From contig NC_088203.1 of assembly GCF_037126465.1 (NCBI RefSeq), positions 78,154,168 through 78,218,167 on the forward strand: a DNA stretch of 64,000 bases, given 5' to 3'. The translations under genes were made by a program, and so were the position numbers. The notes below the pieces were generated by a model. It made no database searches and was not told where the DNA came from. It was given only the letters and a program-made list of their open reading frames with translations. The first letter of the stretch is position 1, and the number at the start of each line of letters is the position of its first letter. Source of the DNA: Ornithodoros turicata (lineage: Eukaryota > Arthropoda > Arachnida > Ixodida > Argasidae). Positions 57,292 to 64,000 of this stretch are shown here, piece by piece.

Positions 57292-57503
57292 GAGTGAGGT
57301 TTTCTCCGATTTCCAGACAGGGAATTCCGGCATACTCTCAACATCCCTCATATGCTCTTGCCATACATTACATCAAATTGCACAGAAACTGCTGCACTAA
57401 TTCGCGTCGGATTTTCGGCGTTATTGTCGGTGATGGACGGTGTGTACAACGGCAATGTAGTTTCAGAATCGACCACGACGGATGCGATAGTCCCTTTAAA
57501 AGC
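57292..57503. repeat. Dispersed repeat, copy 2 (pair with 24359-24552)
   Basis: GTGAGGTTTTCTCC, CAGACAGGGAATTCCGGCAT, CTCAACATCC, GGATTTTCGGCG and a GTCCCTTTAAAAG end. Same block order as copy 1; estimated identity is moderate and was not computed. Confidence 0.55.
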
Positions 57504-57961
57504 CTGTAATTTTGGCGTACGGCCGCCCAAAGGGTTCGACCGCACGTCCGCACGTCTCGAAGGTGAGGAGAATTGTGCGACGAACTGCATAGCGGGCACG
57601 CTCTATTATAACTGAGGCAGAGCGTGACAGTTTGACAACATTCCTGCGCAGGAACGTCGTCAAACTATCACGCTCCGCATGTGCATGCGCATGCGTTTTG
57701 TCATATTTATGCAATGTTTGATTGACTGCAATAGTGGATCATTATGTATGTACTGCTGCGGAGTCCCTTCGTTGCCCGAGCCACTCTTGCTTCGCTGTAA
57801 TACATAAAGAAAGCTCATGAGAGGGAGAGACAGAGGGAGAGAGAGAGAGAGAACGTGTGATTCGTTCGAGGGGAGCACTGCGACATGATTGGATTGCAAA
57901 TTGGACGCAAAAGAACCGTGGAGAAAGAACGATCGCTAGTATCCTCTGATTTGATGAGGGA

Positions 57962-58136
57962 CGTACGTACACCTTTTTGTGACAGTTATGGAATTGTGTT
58001 AACTGTCACGAAAAGGAGTAAACCTCGCGCTTCTCACAAATAGCAAGTGAGAACGGCGCTATTCTGTGCGCTATTTTTTCAGTCTTTTTGGGACAGTTAT
58101 GGAGTTGCGTAATTTGTCACAAAAATGCGTACGCAC
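57962..58136. repeat. Double-hairpin inverted-repeat element, family H, copy 1
   Basis: CCTTTTTGTGACAGTTA with AACTGTCACGAAAAGG forms a first hairpin (57972-58015). A second, inverted relative lies at 58083-58125 (TTTTTGGGACAGTTAT / AATTTGTCACAAAAA). The outer ends GTACGTACACC and GCGTACGCACG are also inverted. Confidence 0.65.
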
Positions 58137-60704
58137 GATACCGTTCTGCGCAGAGGTTGGCCTTTCGGTGTGTTATGTGATGAAGTTATCTCTTAAGAAT
58201 GTGGAATTACTTAAGGGGGACAGTTTATTGGATACGGTACACTAATCTCTACCTACTTTTGACCCATTCGATCGTCGATCGTGCTGTTTTCCAGGCTGAA
58301 TGCGCCTCTTATTTTATTGCGCCTTTTTATCGGGATCGAATCCCGAGTAAGCCTACTCCGTATTCCACATGCGTTCCACCGAGTGCCCCCTTATACACGA
58401 ATTCAGAGATATGCCCGTCGACTCACGTAACGATAAAACCCGACACGGTATCTTCCGCTGGCGCGACCTAATGGCGGGGGCTTGAATTATAAGATGCCGA
58501 GCCGGATGCTCCCGAGAGGGTACAGTCTCCATTTTAATCATTTTATCCGACGTCTTTTGTATGTGTGCGTGTGTGAGACCGGTGAGCTAGTGAAGTGAGA
58601 CCATGTTTTGTCGCCAGACGAGGTGAAAAGAAAAAGAGAGAGACAAAAAGAGAACGAGGGCAGTTCGTTGAAATGCGTGTGCAGTCGCGCTCGAATTGGG
58701 ATGGTGTCCTTAGATGAGATGGAAGACCCGGTAAATTCTGAAGGTGAAAGAAATTGAACGGTGCCATGGAGATAGATGATTCTCACGTGAAGGAATTTGA
58801 TGGTACTTGGTTCCTATCGCACGATTGCGCGATAATTGCAAGTGTGGCCTATGTGTGTCGCATTGGCATATGCCATGGTGGAAGTCTTCATCTTTTGCAC
58901 ACATTATTTTTTAAATTTCGTGTTAGTGGCGCGCGCAGCAACTGTGGCTATCAGCAGCGTTTTGTATACATGCAAGGTCACACAGATTGCAGGCGTATTT
59001 CGTTATGGCGGCGTACGCAGCGTTTTTCCGTTCCGGATGGGTACCATTCCTCTGGTGGTGCTGATGGTTGTCACTTGTTTGTTCGCTTGCCAAAGCTGAA
59101 CACACGTTGGTATAAGCAAGGTCTCGGCTTGCACGAAGTTGGAGATAACGATGTTGAACGACAGTGAGCAGGACTTGGAACGACGTCCTGGCTCTTGAGG
59201 TTATCATTATCATTTGACGTGAACCAAGGGGAGCGACTTCTAGTAGATTCCTTGCATCAGATGCTTTCTCCAACCTCGGTTTTGCAAGCACTTTCCAATC
59301 ACTGCACACACAGGCGTATCTGCTACCTCTTCATATTCAGCCCAGGCCCACGATTCTCTGTCTATTCAGGTTCTCTGTCATCCCTGGTGCACTTCCATCA
59401 CATATGCAGTGGAAGTGATACTTCATCCTTTCGCTAGGAGACGACACTGACGAGACTAATCTATCAAACACTGTGATCGCACGTGGCACACGCATTCTCC
59501 CCCGGCCACCCCCGCATTCGCCTTCTTCAACGGTGCGCGCACCTTTGACGTCCATCGATCAAGCCCGTTCCTCGTGCACCGCTATGCAAAAATCGGGAGC
59601 GCGAGGGAACGGGCCCCTCCCGTTTCGGTCTGCATACTTTCTTCCCAGGACGGACGACAAACGCCGACGACCGTGAATATTCAATGAGCTCTTCCACAGA
59701 GTGTGAGTCTCGTTTGCAAACTTTGCCCGAGAGAAGACTTTCGGGAAGAGAGAGAGTGAGAGAGTCTCGTTTCGGGAATGAAGTGGCTCGATGGGGAAGA
59801 CTGGGTGCACACTGGAGGTGCTGAGCCGCTTCAGCTCAGTATGCACCGCGGGGGCAGTCTGATTAGTTCGGTCGTGCGAATTGGGATTCAAGACGACAGG
59901 TGTTTGTGCCGTGAATGTGTTCGTTAGGCGAGGGAATTAGAAAAGAGCGCCGAAGACATAAGGAATGGCTGTAGGATGGTAATTAGCGTTTGAGATGCCT
60001 CGTACGCGCGATACGTGAGCCAGATACACAGCTCCTGCAAAGTGGTGAGGCGGATTGTCTGTAAAGGGGGATGCATGCCATGTTCACGGAAGAGCCTATC
60101 CGTACTCGACGTCGAAATTTAGCACGCTGCTTCGGATACAGCCACTGTATGGATTGGACTCGAGTGACTTATAGGTAGGGTTTCTGGTTTTCGGTATTTA
60201 CCGAAAGCAGCTGATATTCGTTTCAACTTTTTCGTGCGAAAGCGAGTAACCACCACCACGAGAATGGTCAGCGATTCGCACTCAAGGACTCCCTGGAAGG
60301 TCCAGCTGGCGGGCGGGCCGCAGAGGGCGCCAGAAGTGGGAGCGCGTACAAGCTAAGCCGAAGTTTATTGCGGAAAACACTTCGGTTATTCTATAGGTGC
60401 ATTGAAGGTTCAGGACTCGGCGGCCACCTTTCTGACGGGGCGATTTGTCGCCTTGCTGCGTGTAGTGGCACCATATGTCGAAGCGGTGTGAGAACGAGAG
60501 CAAGACGATGGTTGCGCAGTATTATTATTGTTTATAGTACGGACGGTCCGTGGTTAGCGGCCCAGGGTAGACCGGCAGGACATGCGTTTTCGGCCACGAT
60601 AGTTCTCCGACCATAACTTAATCGGGTCATGGACAGGTTGCTGGAAGGAGGCCTTTCCGCTTGGACATGAATGGCGGTGGTGTCTGCCCGGTCTGCGGTG
60701 TTTC
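58137..60704. other. No gene recognised; one SINE fragment inside
   Basis: Apart from the SINE piece at 58905-58960 nothing is recognised. Open frames up to 137 codons (58754-59167) run across that SINE piece and lack domains. Confidence 0.35.
58905..58960 (-). mobile_element. SINE family A, copy 11 (tail only, diverged)
   Basis: TTTCGTGTTAGTGGCGCGCG, CAGCAACTGTGGCTATCAGC and AGCGTTTTGTATAC correspond to the family's 3' block; about 55 bp. Confidence 0.65.
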
Positions 60705-60865
60705 GTGCACTCTAAAAAAAGAAACGGAACTTCAACGCACAGCATGCTCAGAACTAACTGCCATTCATAACGCTGTCGTCCTGTTTCCTGATTTATTGAA
60801 AACGGAAGGCGCAAGCCCTTTTTGCGGCTATTTGGAAGCGCGTTAATTGCCACATAAAGGTGTAC
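60705..60865. repeat. Family H-related repeat, copy 2
   Basis: GTGCACTCTAAAAAAAGAAA at the left, then CATAACGCTGTCGTCCTG, CTGATTTATTGAAAACGGAA, GGCGCAAGCCCTTTTTGCGG and TTAATTGCCACATAAAGGTG. The last blocks align with 62765-62842, and the 3' part can fold as a hairpin. Confidence 0.55.
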
Positions 60866-61839
60866 GCTATTTTCGCCAAAGGCGTTCGCCGTACAATGAC
60901 ATTTCCAAACGCTACTGGGGCAACAATCCTATACCGTAAATGCAATTGGAAGCCGCTGTACACCTACGAGTAACGCGTAAACTCTTTTCACGTTGGAAGC
61001 AATTCCCCGTGAAATCCTGTATTGCGACGAGGGGGATGCCTCACTGGAAGCCATCCTCGAAGTGTAGAAACTGGCATTGTCTTCTGCGCGTTTGTTGACG
61101 CCGTGCCTATAAATGTTGTCGGGCAATTTGGCGTGCTCGCCCTTGTGTGTTCTTGCGGAAACTCCCTCTCTTCCTCGGAGGGTGCATTCATTTGCATAAT
61201 CTAGCATTCTGGCGGCAGTTTGCAACCGTCTGCCAGTGCTTTCGCGCGTTGCCGTTGTGGGGGGGTTGTGTTTCGCGGTCGTTATATCGCTCGCTCGATT
61301 GATGTCGAGGCTTTAACCTACGAACGTTGATGAGGTTGTCTTTCGTGCGGGCTTTTCTTGTACACGATCGAGTGCCATTAAAGACAGCTCTGCATGTTCC
61401 TTCAGTCTGTTTCGGGGACGTGATGCATAAGTATGCAGGATTTGAAAATGGGAGCCTTGTGACGCGTGGCAACACCGCCTAGAAACAAAGCCTGACCCCT
61501 AAAACGACGTGACGGAACAATGGACTTTTTTCACATACGCGTGGAATCCTAGCGGCTCTCCAGGGAACCACCACCGGCGCGAGCCAATGCTAACTCACAT
61601 GGGTAGCAGAAACGACCAGAACCGGTCCTGGAGTGGGACCGACGAGTCCGCGCGGTGTCCCCACCTGGTCCCCACTCCTGTCATTTCTATCTAGCGCCAT
61701 CTATTAAACGCGGAGGTAACCTTGTTCGGCACACCCAAAGTCATCGACGCAGGTTTGTTCGACGACGCAGCGCATGCGCATAAGTAGTTGCGAAAAAAGG
61801 TCCATTAAGAGTCCTCCAATCACAGCCGTGCTCGGCGGC
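60866..61839. other. No gene recognised
   Basis: Mixed sequence; frames of 60-98 codons on both strands have no domain. Confidence 0.4.
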
Positions 61840-62098
61840 CGTAGCTATGGGGATGACGTGGATCGGTGTCCGCCTACTGATACCAAGGTTCCAGGTTCGA
61901 TCCCGACCGAGGACGCCAGCAACTTGGGCTACCAGACACGCCGTCTTCCGCGAGGAACGTCAGGACACGGTGTGCCGTCTGCTGAGCTTTCGGCGCACGC
62001 TTCGCAACTCCCAGGTGGGCAGAATTAATCCACAGACCGACCACTGAGGCGTCGCTCAGGATCGTAGTTGTCTTGCGATGTAAAGCCACGAATTCTCA
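61840..62098 (+). mobile_element. tRNA-derived SINE, family E, copy 3 (nearly full length)
   Basis: Head GGCGGCCGTAGCTATGGGGA ... B-box AGGTTCGATCCCGACC (about 61892), then GAGGACGCC, the CTTTCGGCGCACG block, CCCAGGTGGGCAGAATTAAT, GAGGCGTCGCTCAGGATCG and TTGCGATGTAAAGCCACGAA. It is the reference copy for the partial ones at 25.0 and 26.0 kb. Confidence 0.7.
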
Positions 62099-62229
62099 AC
62101 GAGCCGCCATTAGCCGCTTCGGAGGCCACAGAAAAGCCTGTGTTTGAAATCGTCTACGGTGATTGGCTCATGAACTGATAGCGTGGAAAACGAGAACAAT
62201 GGGACGAGCGCTACACAAAGCGTTTGTGT

Positions 62230-62491
62230 ACCAGCTCCCGTGGCCAAGTGGCTACGGTGATGGCACTACGCTCAGACTGGGAGGTCACCCTGGTTCGAAT
62301 CCGTCCGCCGGCTGTGCCGTCTGGGTGCTTTCCCTGGATTTTCCTCAGACGGGCTTTGAGACAAACTTCGGCACAGTTCCCTGTGAAGCAGGCCCTGGAC
62401 GCACGATTCCCCCTGCTATAGTCGTGAAGTTGCCCGTATGAGCGTGGCTGACTACGGCAAGCAGTTCCATCACCACCACCACACCCTCACT
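62230..62491 (+). mobile_element. tRNA-derived SINE, family B, copy 4 (complete head)
   Basis: CAGCTCCCGTGGCCAAGTGG (A-box) and CTGGTTCGAATCCGTCCG (B-box) are about 55 bp apart. Body GCCGGCTGTGCCGTCTGGGT, then the AACTTCGGCACAGTTCC and CAGGCCCTGGACGCAC blocks. The tail differs from copies 1-3: GAGCGTGGCTGACTACGGCA, GTTCCATCACCACCACCACA. It is flanked by related 32-bp sequences. Confidence 0.8.
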
Positions 62492-62764
62492 GAGACAGTG
62501 GGACGAGCACGACACGAAGTGTTTGTGCCGTGCCCGTCCCAATGTCCCGCTTTTTCGCGCTATGTCAGTCATGACTCATGATCCTATCCAACTAGCTCGC
62601 GTCAACGGTCTCTTGGTGATTGGCTGACATCCCGGCTTTTTATGTTCACGCGCGGGGTGAGAACAGGCACTAATACCCTAGTCAGACGGCAAGCCTAAGT
62701 CCGTTAGCGGAAAGGCCGTTACTTCGCCTGTAGTCCAATCATCATCTCGAATGACATCGTTCTC

Positions 62765-62842
62765 TGCCCTGATTTGTTGAAAACAGGAGGCGTACGCCTT
62801 TTTTGTGGCAATTATGAACTGCATAATTGTAACAAAAAAAGG
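62765..62842. repeat. Family H hairpin repeat, copy 3
   Basis: CTGATTTGTTGAAAACAGGA, the 10-bp palindrome GGCGTACGCC, then CCTTTTTTGTGGCAATTATG pairing with CATAATTGTAACAAAAAAAG: a stem of about 20 bp and a short loop. Confidence 0.7.
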
Positions 62843-64000
62843 TTCGGTTTACTTGGCATCTGGAAGTCTCTCGGCGCATCCGGAAGAACATCGGATCTTG
62901 TAGCATGTTCATCACGGATCACTGAGTGTCTGCATGTGAGCAAGCGTCAGAATGTCGTTCTTCATTGGGATCTTGCGCCGTGATTGGGGCCTTCGTGCAT
63001 CGAGTTCACCGCTGCAGTTGCGCTTTAAAATATCCTCATCCTCCAAATCATTTAGCAGTCATTAATCTCACTCCCCGTGTGACACTTCGCCATGTAGTAC
63101 GAAATGGTACGACCAATCAAAAAGCTGAATCGATATTTGATATGGCTCTGTTCGGGTTTGGCGTCAATCTAGAACGGTTCGATTCCAGTTCAGGCGAGGA
63201 CAGTCCCATTAAATTTTGTGTATTTCGGCTCTGGTGCCCTGAACAGACGTGTGTATTCCGGTCCAGTTCTCTGTCTGTTCGATTTTGTGCGGCAAGCACG
63301 TCGATGTTGTTATCGCAAGCGATAACGCTTCGCCTTTTACTTGTGCACGTCGGTATCGATCTCCGAGACGCCACGGAGGACCACAAGAGGGCGCAGGGAT
63401 CCTTGCTGGTTGTGCTTGTATTTAGCTTCGAGTGTCTTTCTTGCTGTATGGTCGAGTGCGTAAGGAACTCGACAAGAGTTTGCGATATTGAGTGGACAAC
63501 CGCTATGGAGGCCTCCATAGATTATCGATATTTGTGCCAGATTGGCTAACAGCAAAGGGAACTTAGGTTCCGTTTCGTTGCCTGCTGCTAGTTTGGTGCG
63601 GTATTGTCTAGGCGAAGTGCTATACGTGCGCTAAAGAAGCAGTCGAATGTGTTCCAGCACCGTCTTGTCTGGGCGGGGTATCGCGTGTGCAACAAACGAG
63701 AAGTGAGCGAGCGCAGCACCGTTCCTCTCCGGGTGTCTCACTGCGTATCTCTTGGGAGATGCGTCGATATACTGTATTGGTTCATCGTGATCACCCTTAA
63801 TGGGCGTGGATCGGTGCGCGCGCGAAAGGAATCACTGTCATGGGTTGTTCTGGGTGCCATCTGTGCTACGGGACTGCAATTGATGTAGGCGGCTGGCTGT
63901 TGACGTGATCTTTTTTGTGTGTATGATGCTATATAGTGGTTCAGCCCAGCGCAACGACGGCTGTTGAAGCCGGTGGTGGGTCTAGATCCGAAGATACGGG
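62843..64000. other. No gene recognised
   Basis: The longest frame in the window (207 codons, 62926-63549) lies here; it is Ser/Arg/Cys-rich, without signal, repeats or domain, and a 133-codon frame overlaps it on the other strand. A perfect 8-bp-arm palindrome GTTATCGCAAGCGATAAC is at 63309-63326. Confidence 0.35.

Noticed and set aside
57106..57297. Possible THAP-type zinc finger start (CYALGC)
   Set aside because: Only two cysteines with roughly right spacing; the conserved residues and the C/H pair further on are missing.
62230..62310. Functional tRNA gene
   Set aside because: A and B boxes are present but no acceptor stem closes after the B-box; the sequence continues into a SINE body shared with other copies.
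62926..63549. 207-codon open frame, the longest in the window
   Set aside because: Composition is Ser/Cys/Arg-rich without motif, codon pattern is not distinctive, and a 133-codon antisense frame overlaps it.
1..64000. CRISPR array or bacterial operon
   Set aside because: No regularly spaced repeats of suitable length and no tandem co-directional gene set; the repeat content is eukaryotic.

Overview
This window reads as repeat-rich, non-coding DNA from an animal, most probably an arthropod. The mix of repeats (several tRNA-derived SINE families, LINE 3' ends with short A-rich tandem tails, many inverted-repeat elements) looks chelicerate, and a tick is my best guess; that is an inference from remembered repeat style and was not tested. 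There are no bacterial-style gene arrays, no operons and no CRISPR array. No open frame exceeds about 207 codons, and apart from two LINE remnants none of the longer frames shows a recognisable domain.

The only convincing host-gene segment is a single exon at 22321-22526 (+). It has a pyrimidine-rich acceptor ending in AG, an ATG at 22385, an N-terminal signal peptide and a GTGAGT donor with a phase-1 junction. The rest of that gene is not recognised here, so much of the window may be its introns or flanks.

Nearly everything else I can name is mobile-element debris. Left part (1-12 kb): a LINE tail with an RNase H edge and a CCHC finger, SINE copies, and at 10.8-11.7 kb a stack of LINE 3' ends that includes a 47-bp insertion with 14-bp target duplications. 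Middle (12-35 kb): foldback elements at 12.8 and 26.3 kb, a CAGGGTG-ended element at 14.3-15.1 kb split by a LINE tail, a perfect 48-bp inverted repeat at 23.9-24.3 kb, the exon, a GTTAC-rich element at 30.6-31.2 kb, and a TTAA-flanked element at 33.6-34.7 kb that contains a perfect 56-bp palindrome made from a tRNA-like SINE. Right part (35-64 kb): a SINE with intact 14-bp duplications, many tail-only SINE fragments, more inverted-repeat elements, a miniature transposon nested in a GTTAC-rich element near 56 kb, and a hairpin family at 58-63 kb.

Two families dominate: a SINE with a class-II tRNA-like head (11 recognisable pieces, 9 on the minus strand) and a roughly 290-350 bp inverted-repeat element ending CCGTGTATTCACACGAGCGA (6 pieces). 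All boundaries were read by eye and are approximate except where target duplications or perfect arms fix them.
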